Source: Acidobacteria bacterium UBA6911
GTDB taxonomy: Bacteria > Acidobacteriota > UBA6911
Assembly (NCBI GenBank): GCA_002451015.1
Contig: DKBB01000128.1
Coordinates: 1-25,305, forward strand
Length of the DNA stretch: 25,305 nucleotides
Direction: 5' to 3'
This document shows, one piece after another, positions 8,827 to 17,604 of the stretch. Numbering within the stretch: the stretch's first letter is position 1; each line of letters starts with the position of its first letter. Under the pieces are notes generated by a model, which saw nothing but the letters and a program-made list of their open reading frames with translations, made no database searches and was not told the origin of the DNA. The position numbers were made by a program, and so were the translations under genes.

Positions 8827-9027
8827 ATGTCGAAATCCTATCGAATATGCTCCCACTGTAAAGGCACGGGAAAGTGCAATGCCTGCCACGGCCAGGGTCG
8901 ACTGACCCTGCAGCGAGGAAAGACCTGCACTTCCTGTTACCCTCACGGGAGCGGGAAGTGCCAGAACTGTCGGGGACTGGGCGGTTTCGATGCTGCAGGG
9001 AACCCTGCTTCCAGGGAAGATATATAA
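8827..9027 (+). CDS. Small four-CxxC (DnaJ zinc-finger-like) protein
   Basis: A 66-residue protein with eight Cys in four CxxC pairs (C8/C11, C17/C20, C34/C37, C45/C48), most followed by Gly-rich turns as in the DnaJ central domain (CSHCKGTGKC, CNACHGQG). This predicts two bound zinc ions. There is no J domain or other partner sequence. GAAAGGG about 9 bases upstream supports ATG 8827. It lies 31 bases after mutM and 39 bases before coaX, so it is probably co-transcribed with them. Similar short DnaJ-finger proteins occur in many bacteria with no assigned role; protein binding or assembly help is a guess. Confidence 0.75.
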   Translation: MSKSYRICSHCKGTGKCNACHGQGRLTLQRGKTCTSCYPHGSGKCQNCRGLGGFDAAGNPASREDI

Positions 9028-9066
9028 CCTGCATTTTGGCCGGTCCTTGCCGTTCGGGAGTCTGGC

Positions 9067-9834
9067 ATGCTGTTTGTGATCGACATCGGAAACACGAATA
9101 TTACGCTCGGTCTATTCGACGGGGATGGATTGGGTTCGCGTTGGCGTTTCGCCGCGGAAGACGAAAAAACTTCGGATGAATACGGGCTTTTAATGCTGAG
9201 TCTTTTCCGGAAGGTCGGACTGTCCGCGTCGGACATTCATGGCACCGCGATCTCTTCCGTTGTGCCGCCGCTCACCGGTGTATTCACCAACGCCTGCCGG
9301 AAGTATCTGCAGAACGAGCCTTTGGTGGTAAACGGTGCGTGCAACACCGGCGTGACTATCCGATACGAAGATGCTTTCCAGTTGGGAGCCGACAGAATCG
9401 TTGATGTTGCGGCTGCCCTCAAGCTGTACGGCGGTCCGGCATGTGTCGTGGATTTTGGAACGGCCACGACATTTGATGCCGTATCGGAGAAAGGAGAGTA
9501 CCTCGGAGGTGCCATAGCCCCCGGTATCGGGATCGCATCGGATGCATTATTTCAACGCGCCGCCAAGCTCCCAAAGGTGGAGCTGCAGAGACCGCCGGCG
9601 GCTATCGGGAGAAATACGGCGCATGCCCTGCAGTCCGGAATGCTGTTCGGATACGTCGGCCTGGTCGAGGGCCTGGTCGAACGCTTCCGGGCAGAACTTG
9701 GGCCCGAGATGAAAGTGATCGCCACAGGGGGGCTGGCGGAACTGATTTCGAAGGAAACCGAAGTCATTTCCGTAGTCGCGCCGTGGCTGACCCTGGAGGG
9801 CTTGAAAATCATCCATGATCTGAATACTGTTTAA
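9067..9834 (+). CDS. coaX: Type III pantothenate kinase
   Basis: CoaX phosphorylates pantothenate, the first step of coenzyme A synthesis in the cytoplasm; type III enzymes need a monovalent cation and are not feedback-inhibited by CoA. The 255-residue product opens with MLFVIDIGNTNITLGLF (ASKHA phosphate-1 loop), followed by AISSVVPPLT near 57-66, LGADRIVDVAAA near 115-126, CVVDFGTATTFDAV near 133-146, GEYLGGAIAPGIGI, and IATGGLAELI near 218-227. GGGAG lies 7 bases upstream of ATG 9067. It ends the housekeeping run and is followed by a 254-base gap. Assignment is secure. Confidence 0.96.
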   Translation: MLFVIDIGNTNITLGLFDGDGLGSRWRFAAEDEKTSDEYGLLMLSLFRKVGLSASDIHGTAISSVVPPLTGVFTNACRKYLQNEPLVVNGACNTGVTIRYEDAFQLGADRIVDVAAALKLYGGPACVVDFGTATTFDAVSEKGEYLGGAIAPGIGIASDALFQRAAKLPKVELQRPPAAIGRNTAHALQSGMLFGYVGLVEGLVERFRAELGPEMKVIATGGLAELISKETEVISVVAPWLTLEGLKIIHDLNTV

Positions 9835-9868
9835 CGGTTTTTCCGTATCGGCGTTAATAAATTCCTTT

Positions 9869-9906
9869 CCGGGCTCTCACCGCCGGTTTTTTTCGCTGAA
9901 CCGGTG
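9869..9906 (+). terminator. Possible terminator after coaX
   Basis: About 35 bases after the coaX stop there are two mutually exclusive small stems: CCGG/CCGG followed directly by seven T, and CGCCGGTT/AACCGGTG around a T-rich loop. Either could end the upstream transcript, but neither is a strong canonical terminator. The rest of the 9835-10088 gap shows nothing that I can name. Confidence 0.35.
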
Positions 9907-10088
9907 TGCCCATGCCTGTTTATTCCACTCTGACACAAGCGAAGAGAACAGCATTGTGAGATATTCGGGTTAATATTCCGACCCGGACTGAAACTCTAGG
10001 GAAGGAAGGATCGTATACTGAATGAATCACTTGCGGTGGACTTGATCCTTTACAGGCAATCGTTGCCTGCTTGAACAAGGTCGGATAC

Positions 10089-11315
10089 ATGCGACTGTTA
10101 CACGGAATACTCATTGCGCTTGAAGAACTGTGGGCGCATAAGTTGCGGACTTTCCTGACGCTGCTGGGAAATATTGTCGGGGTCATGTCGGTCATGATCG
10201 TTGTCAGTATCCTGGACGGTGCGAATGTCTATGTCGAGAACGAGATGATCGGCTCGGGATCGGGCGTTTTTCGGGTGCAGCGCAGGAATGAGCTCGATAT
10301 TCTTTCCAATTTCGATAAATTCTTGGAATCCAGGCATAATCCCAAAGTCACCTATTCCGACCTCGAATACCTCCGGGAGCGCGTTACCCTGGCGGAATAC
10401 ATGGACGTAAGTTTGTCGACTTCCGTAGAGGTGCGTTATCGCCGCGTCAATATCGATTCCGTATCCATTCAGGGAAGAACGGAAAATTATCCGATGCTTG
10501 GGGATTATGATCTTGTGGACGGGCGCCATTTTTCTTCCCAGGAAGTGATTCGCAAAAGTAATGTAGCTGTGGTCGGATTTGATGTTGCCGAAGAACTATA
10601 TCCTTCAATCGATCCTATCGGCAAGGATGTCAAGGTGGCCGGGTTGCCTTTTCAGGTTATCGGTGTTCTGGAAAAACAACCCAGAGGACTCGGCGGCAAT
10701 CCTAACCTGACGATAATTGTTCCGATTACGTCATATGAAAAACTGTTCGGAACCCGTCAGTCCCTGGCAATCTCCGTCAAACCGAAACGACTGGATCAGG
10801 CCTCTGAGTGCATGGATGAGGCCCGAATGGCTATGCGCGTCCGGCGCCACCTGGGACCGAAACGGGACGATAATTTTGGCATCGTGGCCCAGGACAGCCT
10901 GCTGGAGCTCTGGAAGTCCATCAGTTCAAAAATTTACATCGTACTGGTTGGCATTGTATCGATAAGCCTCGTTGTGAGTGGAATCATCATCATGAATATA
11001 ATGCTGATGTCGGTCACGGAAAGGACCTGGGAGATAGGAATCCGCAAAGCCCTGGGAGCGACCAGCAGGAATATCCTGTGGCAGTTCCTGGTAGAATCGG
11101 CCACACTTTCAATGCTCGGGGGTGTTATAGGCATCCTTTTGGGATTCGCTGTCGCATTCTGTATCGCGTTCTATTCGCCCCTTCCGTATGCCATCAAAAT
11201 TTGGTCCATCCTGGCAGGTCTGAGCGTCACCTTCCTGGTGGGAATTTTTTTCGGAGCCTATCCGGCCCTTCAAGCCGCGAAACTGGATCCGATTGAGGCA
11301 CTGCGTTATGAGTAG
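10089..11315 (+). CDS. MacB/FtsX-type ABC transporter permease (first of pair)
   Basis: A 408-residue membrane protein with the standard MacB-type layout: one N-terminal membrane helix (ELWAHKLRTFLTLLGNIVGVMSVM), a periplasmic MacB_PCD-like domain of roughly 230 residues, and three C-terminal helices of the FtsX domain with MNIMLMSVTERTWEIGIRKA and the terminal AKLDPIEALRYE. Such permeases pair with an ATPase for efflux or lipoprotein, toxin or peptide transport, acting as mechanotransmitters. The ATG at 10089 has AAGG 8 bases upstream, so the longer TTG start at 10071 is rejected. It overlaps the next permease by 8 bases. No ATPase or membrane-fusion gene is in the window. The family is certain; the substrate is unknown. 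Confidence 0.9.
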   Translation: MRLLHGILIALEELWAHKLRTFLTLLGNIVGVMSVMIVVSILDGANVYVENEMIGSGSGVFRVQRRNELDILSNFDKFLESRHNPKVTYSDLEYLRERVTLAEYMDVSLSTSVEVRYRRVNIDSVSIQGRTENYPMLGDYDLVDGRHFSSQEVIRKSNVAVVGFDVAEELYPSIDPIGKDVKVAGLPFQVIGVLEKQPRGLGGNPNLTIIVPITSYEKLFGTRQSLAISVKPKRLDQASECMDEARMAMRVRRHLGPKRDDNFGIVAQDSLLELWKSISSKIYIVLVGIVSISLVVSGIIIMNIMLMSVTERTWEIGIRKALGATSRNILWQFLVESATLSMLGGVIGILLGFAVAFCIAFYSPLPYAIKIWSILAGLSVTFLVGIFFGAYPALQAAKLDPIEALRYE

Positions 11316-12555
11316 CCGCAGTCGTACAGCCCTTATTGGGGAAAATCTGGGTATCGCCATGGATGTGCTCTTTGCGCACAAATTGAGGAGCGCACTGGTC
11401 ATTCTTGGGGTCGCGATAGGCGTGTCGTCCTTGATAGGGATGGTTTCCATACTGCTCGGGCTGAGAGCCAGTATCGTTAACGAGGTCAGCAGCTACCAGC
11501 AAACCGTGCTGCTGGTGCAGAAGTTCGACTTTTTCGTCGGCGGATTTGATGAGTCGATGCTGCGTCGTCCGGATATTGAAGCGGAGGACAGGCATGCGAT
11601 AGCCGCCCGCAGCAAATCCCTGGACCATGTTGCGTTTAATATCGAACGCCAGGGGATTCCCCCGACTTTGAGTTACCAGAACCAGAAAAGCCGTATGGTA
11701 GGGATAGTCGGAACGGAAGCGTCTTTGTTGCAAATATACAGCCTGGACCTCAGCGACGGGAGGATGTTTACCGATACGGAGGTCTCGCGAGCTGCGAAAG
11801 TTGCTGTCCTGAGCAACAGCCCGAAACGCGATCTTTTTCCCAATATCGACCCGATCGGTAAAAAGATCCGGATCGACGACAATGAATTTACGATTGTAGG
11901 AGTTTTTGCCGAGCGGAAGGCACTGGGCGAAGTGGCCGACAACTTCGTCGCGATTCCGTATACGACCTACCAGTCTAATCTGGAGACCAATATGGATACG
12001 CCGTATATTATGGCCTCCGTACGGGACGATGTTTCCCTTGAGGAAGCCAGCGACGAGGTGATCCAGATTATGCGCCGGCAGCGGAGATTAAAGGCGAACG
12101 AAGAAAACGATTTCGCAGTGACGTCGCTGGACGCCACGCTCGATTTTATTGCGCGTCTTACGGCACCAATCGCTTTAGTATTGTCGGCGATTTCTTCCAT
12201 CGGCCTCCTGGTCGGAGGGATCGGGATTATGAATATCATGCTGGTTTCGGTCACGGAGCGGACAAACGAGATCGGCATTCGCAAAGCTGTCGGGGCCGTT
12301 CGAAAGTATATTCTATGGCAGTTTTTAATCGAGTCCGGGACTTTGACGGGCCTGGGGGGCGTGCTGGGAGTATCGATCGGTCTTCTGGGCGCACTCGGAA
12401 TCTCGATCCTTACCGGCCTGCCTTTCAGCCTTTCACCTCTATTCATCCTGCTGGCCGTGTTTGTCTCTATTTCCATCGGCGTGTTTTTCGGCCTGTACCC
12501 GGCGTATCGTGCCTCCACGCTGGATCCGATCCAGGCAATCGGCTACGCGAAATAA
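11308..12555 (+). CDS. MacB/FtsX-type ABC transporter permease (second of pair)
   Basis: A 415-residue paralogue of the preceding permease with the same architecture: N-terminal helix around LFAHKLRSALVILGVAIGV, periplasmic domain, and C-terminal FtsX domain with GIMNIMLVSVTERTNEIGIR and a STLDPIQAIGYAK terminus. The ATG lies within the last codons of the first permease (ATGAGTAG), so translation is likely coupled; GAGG sits 9 bases upstream. The two genes probably encode a heterodimeric permease. This copy is closer to the MacB consensus than the first. The partner ATPase must be encoded elsewhere. Confidence 0.9.
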   Translation: MSSRSRTALIGENLGIAMDVLFAHKLRSALVILGVAIGVSSLIGMVSILLGLRASIVNEVSSYQQTVLLVQKFDFFVGGFDESMLRRPDIEAEDRHAIAARSKSLDHVAFNIERQGIPPTLSYQNQKSRMVGIVGTEASLLQIYSLDLSDGRMFTDTEVSRAAKVAVLSNSPKRDLFPNIDPIGKKIRIDDNEFTIVGVFAERKALGEVADNFVAIPYTTYQSNLETNMDTPYIMASVRDDVSLEEASDEVIQIMRRQRRLKANEENDFAVTSLDATLDFIARLTAPIALVLSAISSIGLLVGGIGIMNIMLVSVTERTNEIGIRKAVGAVRKYILWQFLIESGTLTGLGGVLGVSIGLLGALGISILTGLPFSLSPLFILLAVFVSISIGVFFGLYPAYRASTLDPIQAIGYAK

Positions 12556-12608
12556 ATAAAACCGTTAAAAACCTAAAATCTTTCCTTTATGCTCATGGAA
12601 AGGTATGA

Positions 12609-12647
12609 GGAACGGAATCATATTCATGTAAATAGAATTTCCGTTCC
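12609..12647. repeat. Long hairpin in the 308-base gap before iorA
   Basis: GGAACGGAA and TTCCGTTCC form a perfect 9-bp stem, extended inside by ATTC/GAAT after a 4-base bulge. There is no T-tract, so it is not a simple intrinsic terminator in either direction. The same gap (12556-12863) has a CTTTCC/GGAAAG stem at about 12579-12601 and an ATGCTC/GAGCAT stem near 12699-12720. This could be a structured 5' leader of iorA or a transcript-end stabiliser for the permeases. No known riboswitch class was recognised and no supported gene lies here. Confidence 0.45.
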
Positions 12648-12863
12648 GGGTTTCCCGTTTCCTGTTGAAAATAATGAACGTTGAACCGGGAGACAGGATG
12701 CTCGCGGGAAATAGAGCATGCTGGGAAAAACCGGATTCGTGCCCTTCTATAAATTTTCGCCTTCAGGCACGTCTTCGGTGTAATATCTTCGGATGCGGAT
12801 TTGAGAATCCAGACAGCGGTTCGGTCCTGATAAGGCTCAAGTCTAATGAATAGAGGAGGATGC

Positions 12864-14684
12864 ATGAAAAGGATATTGCAGGGGAACGAGGCCATCGCCA
12901 GGGGAGCCTGGGAAGCCGGTGTGACGGTCGGCTGCGCCTATCCGGGAACTCCGAGCAGTGAGATTCTGGCCAGGCTTTCCGAGTACGACGAGGTTTATAC
13001 GGAATGGTCTCCGAACGAGAAGGTGTCCATGGAGGTCGCGCATGGCGCATCCGTTGCCGGAGGCCGGGCGCTTGTCTGCATGAAGCATGTCGGCCTGAAT
13101 GTCGCGGCGGATCCCTTTATGACAATATCCTATGTCGGGGTGAAGGGAGGCATGGTTGTGGCCGTCGCCGACGATCCCGGGCAGCACAGCTCCCAGAACG
13201 AGCAGGACAGCCGGCAGTGGACCCGCTTCGGCAAGGTGCCCCTGCTGGAGCCGGCCGATTCGCAGGAGTGCAGGGATTTTACAAAAATCGCTTTCGATAT
13301 AAGCGAACAGTTCGATACCCCGGTGCTGTTAAGGAGTGAGACACGGGTGTCGCATTGCGACTCTCCCGTCGAGCTGGGCGAAAGAACCGAATCCTCGATG
13401 GAAAGGAAACTGGACAAGAAGGAAGTTGCCAAGCTGGTCATGGTTCCCATGCACGCACGGGCCCGGCGGCAGGTCGTCGAGGAAAGAATGCAGCAGCTTG
13501 CCGCCTACGCGGAAGAGGATTTCCCGTACAATGTCATGGAGATCAACGATCCTTCCGTCGGTTTTATCACCTCGGGCGTTTCATACCTGTATACAAAGGA
13601 TGTATTCCCTCAGTATTCCTTTCTCAAGCTGGGCATGATCTGGCCCCTGCCGAAGGGAATGATTCGTGAATTTTTCAACCAGGTCCGGAAGGTCATAATC
13701 GTCGAAGAACTCGATCCATTCCTGGAAACCGAAATCCGGGCGATGGGCCTCGATGTATGGCACGGTAAGGACCTGGTTCCTTCCATCGGCGAACTGACGC
13801 CGACGATCATCGAACGGTCTTTATCGAAAGCCGTCACCGGAAAGGAACGCGTGTCCGTGCCGGCGCGGGTTGAAACGGAAGAGTTGCCGAAACGTCCGCC
13901 GAATCTCTGTGCGGGTTGTTCGCACCGCCCGCTGTTTTTTGCCCTGAAGAAGCTGAAGCTCTTCGTATTCGGGGACATCGGCTGTTACGGGCTGGGCGTG
14001 GCGCCCCCGCTTTCCGCCATGCACTTTTCCACCTGCATGGGAGCGGGTGTCGGCGGTTCTTACGGCGCCGGCAAGGTTGTGGGCGAAGATGGGCTGGGAA
14101 AAATCTGCGCGGTCCTGGGCGATTCAACATTCCTTCACAGCGGGATCGGTCCCCTGATGGACGCCGTATACAACGGCGGGTATTCCACGACGATCATCAT
14201 GGACAACAGCATTACGGCCATGACCGGCCAGCAGGAGCATCCGGGGACGGGATTTACGATCAAGGGAGAACCGGCACCCACGGTCGATTTCGAACAGCTG
14301 GCGCGGTCCGTCGGCGTGAAGCATGTAAGAACCGTGGATCCCTATAATATCAAGGAAACGGTCGAGGTGATCAGGGAAGAGGCTTCAAGAAATGAGGCCT
14401 CGGTCATCATTACCAAAAACAGCCCCTGTATGCTGCTGCGCCGTGCCAGGCCGCAGGAGCGTTTCGATTATTCCGGTTACCGGATCCAGGAGGATGTCTG
14501 CCGGGGCTGCAAAATATGCCTCAATGTCGCCTGTCCTGCCATAAGCTGGGTGCCGGAAGCCGGAGAGACAAAGGACGGCGATAAGAGGAAGGGAAGATCG
14601 CTGATTAACGCCGACCAGTGCGTGGGATGTGCCGTGTGTTTCCAGGTATGCGAGTTTGAAAGCATTGTGCCGCGGGATGAATGA
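12864..14684 (+). CDS. iorA: Indolepyruvate ferredoxin oxidoreductase, alpha subunit
   Basis: IorA is the catalytic subunit that oxidatively decarboxylates indolepyruvate and other arylpyruvates to aryl-acetyl-CoA, reducing ferredoxin; the reverse reaction can make arylpyruvates in anaerobes. The product is 606 residues. It has an N-terminal pyrimidine-type domain (GCAYPGTPSSEIL), a TPP-binding domain with GDIGCYGLG near residue 370 and GDSTFLHSGIG through MDNSITAMTGQQEHPGTG near 418-460, and a C-terminal 2x[4Fe-4S] domain (C546, C549, C552, C557 and C586, C589, C592, C596). ATG 12864 has GAGGAGG 5 bases upstream. iorB follows after 11 bases. Assignment is secure; the preferred substrate is inferred from the family. 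Confidence 0.96.
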   Translation: MKRILQGNEAIARGAWEAGVTVGCAYPGTPSSEILARLSEYDEVYTEWSPNEKVSMEVAHGASVAGGRALVCMKHVGLNVAADPFMTISYVGVKGGMVVAVADDPGQHSSQNEQDSRQWTRFGKVPLLEPADSQECRDFTKIAFDISEQFDTPVLLRSETRVSHCDSPVELGERTESSMERKLDKKEVAKLVMVPMHARARRQVVEERMQQLAAYAEEDFPYNVMEINDPSVGFITSGVSYLYTKDVFPQYSFLKLGMIWPLPKGMIREFFNQVRKVIIVEELDPFLETEIRAMGLDVWHGKDLVPSIGELTPTIIERSLSKAVTGKERVSVPARVETEELPKRPPNLCAGCSHRPLFFALKKLKLFVFGDIGCYGLGVAPPLSAMHFSTCMGAGVGGSYGAGKVVGEDGLGKICAVLGDSTFLHSGIGPLMDAVYNGGYSTTIIMDNSITAMTGQQEHPGTGFTIKGEPAPTVDFEQLARSVGVKHVRTVDPYNIKETVEVIREEASRNEASVIITKNSPCMLLRRARPQERFDYSGYRIQEDVCRGCKICLNVACPAISWVPEAGETKDGDKRKGRSLINADQCVGCAVCFQVCEFESIVPRDE

Positions 14685-14695
14685 GGAGACGGACT

Positions 14696-15295
14696 ATGTC
14701 TGATATTGGAGAAACGAAAAATATATTTCTGTCGGGTGTCGGAGGACAGGGAACCATCCTGGCAAGCAACATTCTGGGGCAGGTCCTGCTGGATGCCGGG
14801 TACGATGTGAAAAAAGCGGAAGTGCACGGCATGGCCCAGCGCGGCGGTGACGTGACGACTCATTTCCGGTACGGCAAAAAGGTACATTCGCCCCTTATCA
14901 AACAGGGGGACGCCGATTTTCTCGTATCTTTCGAACTGCTGGAAGCACTGCGGTACATCAACTGGGTAAAGCCTGATGGGAAGATCATCCTCAACAACCA
15001 TTCGATCCTGCCTCCGGCGGTCAACCTTGGGAAAATGGAGTATCCGGCACGTGTGGAGGAGACCTTCAAAAAGCATTTCGGAGAAAACGTCTGGATCGTC
15101 AACGGCCGCGATATCGCCAAAGGGCTCGGCAACATCCAGGTGGCCAACGTCGTGCTGATCGGGGCGCTGTCAAATTTCTTTCCGAACCTCCAGGCCGATC
15201 ATTGGGTTGAAGTCATAAAGAGCATCCTCCCTCCCAAACTTCACGACATCAATATCCAGGCCTTCCATGAAGGGCAAAAAACGGTCCAGGTCTAG
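14696..15295 (+). CDS. iorB: Indolepyruvate ferredoxin oxidoreductase, beta subunit
   Basis: The 199-residue product is the gamma-type 2-oxoacid oxidoreductase subunit that pairs with IorA. It shows the N-terminal IFLSGVGGQGTILASNIL motif, KKAEVHGMAQRGGDVTTHFR near 40-59, and LVSFELLEALRYINWVKPDG near 78-97, all typical of IorB. ATG 14696 has GAGGAGA about 6 bases upstream. It starts 11 bases after iorA in an evident two-gene operon. The next gene begins after a 105-base gap that shows no clear terminator. Confidence 0.95.
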   Translation: MSDIGETKNIFLSGVGGQGTILASNILGQVLLDAGYDVKKAEVHGMAQRGGDVTTHFRYGKKVHSPLIKQGDADFLVSFELLEALRYINWVKPDGKIILNNHSILPPAVNLGKMEYPARVEETFKKHFGENVWIVNGRDIAKGLGNIQVANVVLIGALSNFFPNLQADHWVEVIKSILPPKLHDINIQAFHEGQKTVQV

Positions 15296-15400
15296 AATAA
15301 AATGGCGGATCTTTTGCACTGATTCAGAACTGTTTTTGTAGTACTATCGGCATAGGTCCTACCATAATTCTATTGCGTATCTTTCGTGCGCGGGTCGGTT

Positions 15401-17602
15401 ATGTATTCGATTTCACGAAGGAAGTTCCTGAAAATATCAAGCGCAACAGTTGGAGCTGCGACCGTTGGAACGGCGCTGACTGCTACCAACTGTGCATCCC
15501 TTAGAAGCGGCGATACGTCTCTTTCCGGGATTCAGAAAATTCCCACCTTCTGCGATATCTGCTTCTGGAAATGTGGAGCAATTGCTTATGTCAGAGACGG
15601 CAGATTATGGAAAATTGAGGGAAATCCTCTCGATCCGCTCAGCCGGGGCCGGCTTTGCCCGCGCGGCACAGGGGGCGTCGGCGCGCACTACGACCCGGAT
15701 CGCCTGCGCACGCCCCTGATCCGCAAAAAGAACCGGGGCGACGAAGAATGGGTCGCCGTAACCTGGGACGAGGCGCTCAATTATATCGCTGAGAAAATGG
15801 AAAAGATCCGGGCCGACTACGGGCCAGAAGCTCTCGCAATGTTTTCCCACGGCATCGGCGGAACATTTCTCAAACATACCCTCAAGGCTTACGGCGCTAT
15901 TAATATTGCGGCGCCATCGTTCGCCCAGTGCCGCGGCCCGCGCGATGTCGGCTTCGAACTCACCTTCGGCGAAGAAGTCGGTTCGCCCGAAAGAACCGAT
16001 ATCCGGAATGCCGATTGTATCGTACTGATCGGCTCCCATCTGGGCGAGAATATGCACAACACCCAGGTCCAGGAGTTTGCCGAGGCGATTGAAAAGGGTG
16101 CGAGCGTTATTGTGGTCGATCCGCGCTTCTCCATCGCGGCGGGAAAGGCGAAATATTATCTCCCGGTTCGTCCCGGCACCGACATGGCCCTCATCCTTGC
16201 CTGGATGCATGTGCTTGTGTCCGAGAACCTTTACGACAAAGAGTACGTCGAGAGATACGGATTCGGTTTCGAGCAGTTCGCCGTTTCCATAAAAACCTGT
16301 ACTCCGGAATGGGCGTATCCGGAGACGGGCATCGAGCCCGGGCTGATTCGCGCCACTGCGCGCGAAATGGCACGATACAAGCCTGCTTCGCTGGTACATC
16401 CCGGCCGCCATGCCACCTGGTACGGCGACGACGCCCAGAGGAGCCGGGCCATCGCTCTGCTGAACGCCCTGCTGGGCAGTTGGGGCCGCAGGGGCGGCTT
16501 CTATTACCCGGCAAGCATGGATGTCCCAGGATACCCCTATCCGGCATATCCAAAATCGGAGAAGGGAAAAGCCGACAATCCCGGCAATAAGTATCCCTTT
16601 GCGAATGAAGCCATAACGACCGGGATCCGCGAGGCGACTGTTTCGGGGAACCCATGTCCCATTAAAGGATGGTTTGTTTACGCGACCAATCTTATCCATG
16701 CGCTGCCGGATGAACGGGAAACGATACGGGCGATGCAGAACCTCGACCTTATGGTGGTCGTGGATGTGATTCCAAGCGAGATCGCCGGTTGGGCCGATGT
16801 CGTTCTGCCGGAGGCGGTGTATCTTGAACGGTACGATGACCTGAATGTCGAATGGTTCCGGGACGCCTTTGTCGCGCTACGCCAGCCGGTGGTCCAGGCG
16901 CCGCACGATCAGAAGCCCAACTGGTGGATAGCGCGAAAACTGGCCGAGAAACTCGGGCTGGAATCCTACTTTCCCTGGGCAAATATCGAAGAGTATCTCG
17001 ATCACAGGCTTAAGGCTGCAGGCTTAAGCTTTGATGAATTGAAGAAAAAGGGCATCATTCGGGGGTCCCGTCAACCGATCTATTTCGATGAGGGTATCCC
17101 CGATAGTTTTTACACTCCTTCGGGTAAAATCGAGTTCTACTCTCTCCAACTGGAGGAAAAGGGCTTCCCGGCCGTTCCCCGGTATACGCCTCCCTCGGCC
17201 GGCCCCGCCGGCTATCTCCGGCTGCTTTACGGCCGTTCCCCGGTCCACTCGTTCAGCCGAACCCAGTCCAACCCGATCCTGTCGGATATGATGGATGAGA
17301 ACGAAGTATGGGTGAATCCCGACATCGCCCGAAGGCTTGCTCTTGAAAACGGAAGCTACGTTCGTTTGAAAAACCAGGATGACGTTCTGAGCAATCCCGT
17401 CAAAGTGCTGGTAACGGAACGGATCCGTTCCGATTGTGTCTACATGGTGCACGGTTTCGGACACACTTCGAAGGGGCTCAAACATGCTTTCGGCAAGGGG
17501 GCCAGCGACTCCCGGATGATCACACAGTACGAGATGGATCCATTGATGGGCGGGACCGGTATGAATGTGAATTTTGTTGCCATCGAACCGGTGGAGGGTT
17601 AA
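15401..17602 (+). CDS. Tat-exported molybdopterin oxidoreductase, PsrA/PhsA-like catalytic subunit
   Basis: A 733-residue DMSO-reductase-superfamily enzyme. A twin-arginine signal (SRRKFLK, residues 5-11) predicts a periplasmic location. A [4Fe-4S] site is formed by C51, C54, C58 and C86 (CX2CX3CX27C), and C177 (SFAQCRGP) is at the place expected for the Mo-ligating Cys of the polysulfide/thiosulfate reductase branch. Later parts include VVVDPRFSIAAGKA, VVDVIPSEIAGWADVVLPEA, and a C-terminal dinucleotide-binding domain (FGHTSKGLKHAFGKGASDS). Length and gene order (A-B-C) fit PsrABC/PhsABC/SrrABC. ATG 15401 places the Tat motif correctly; its Shine-Dalgarno is weak. The substrate (polysulfide, thiosulfate or sulfur) and direction cannot be read from sequence. 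GTG at 17605 of the next gene follows 2 bases after the stop. Confidence 0.9.
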   Translation: MYSISRRKFLKISSATVGAATVGTALTATNCASLRSGDTSLSGIQKIPTFCDICFWKCGAIAYVRDGRLWKIEGNPLDPLSRGRLCPRGTGGVGAHYDPDRLRTPLIRKKNRGDEEWVAVTWDEALNYIAEKMEKIRADYGPEALAMFSHGIGGTFLKHTLKAYGAINIAAPSFAQCRGPRDVGFELTFGEEVGSPERTDIRNADCIVLIGSHLGENMHNTQVQEFAEAIEKGASVIVVDPRFSIAAGKAKYYLPVRPGTDMALILAWMHVLVSENLYDKEYVERYGFGFEQFAVSIKTCTPEWAYPETGIEPGLIRATAREMARYKPASLVHPGRHATWYGDDAQRSRAIALLNALLGSWGRRGGFYYPASMDVPGYPYPAYPKSEKGKADNPGNKYPFANEAITTGIREATVSGNPCPIKGWFVYATNLIHALPDERETIRAMQNLDLMVVVDVIPSEIAGWADVVLPEAVYLERYDDLNVEWFRDAFVALRQPVVQAPHDQKPNWWIARKLAEKLGLESYFPWANIEEYLDHRLKAAGLSFDELKKKGIIRGSRQPIYFDEGIPDSFYTPSGKIEFYSLQLEEKGFPAVPRYTPPSAGPAGYLRLLYGRSPVHSFSRTQSNPILSDMMDENEVWVNPDIARRLALENGSYVRLKNQDDVLSNPVKVLVTERIRSDCVYMVHGFGHTSKGLKHAFGKGASDSRMITQYEMDPLMGGTGMNVNFVAIEPVEG

Positions 17603-17604
17603 AC

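Noticed and set aside
12665..12853. A 62-residue open frame just before iorA with four Cys.
   Set aside because: There is no ribosome binding site, it starts at TTG or a weak ATG, it lies in a region of hairpins, and it shows no family resemblance.
15605..16699. A 364-residue minus-strand open frame.
   Set aside because: It lies wholly opposite the molybdoenzyme gene and shows no domain; it reflects the high GC3 of that gene.
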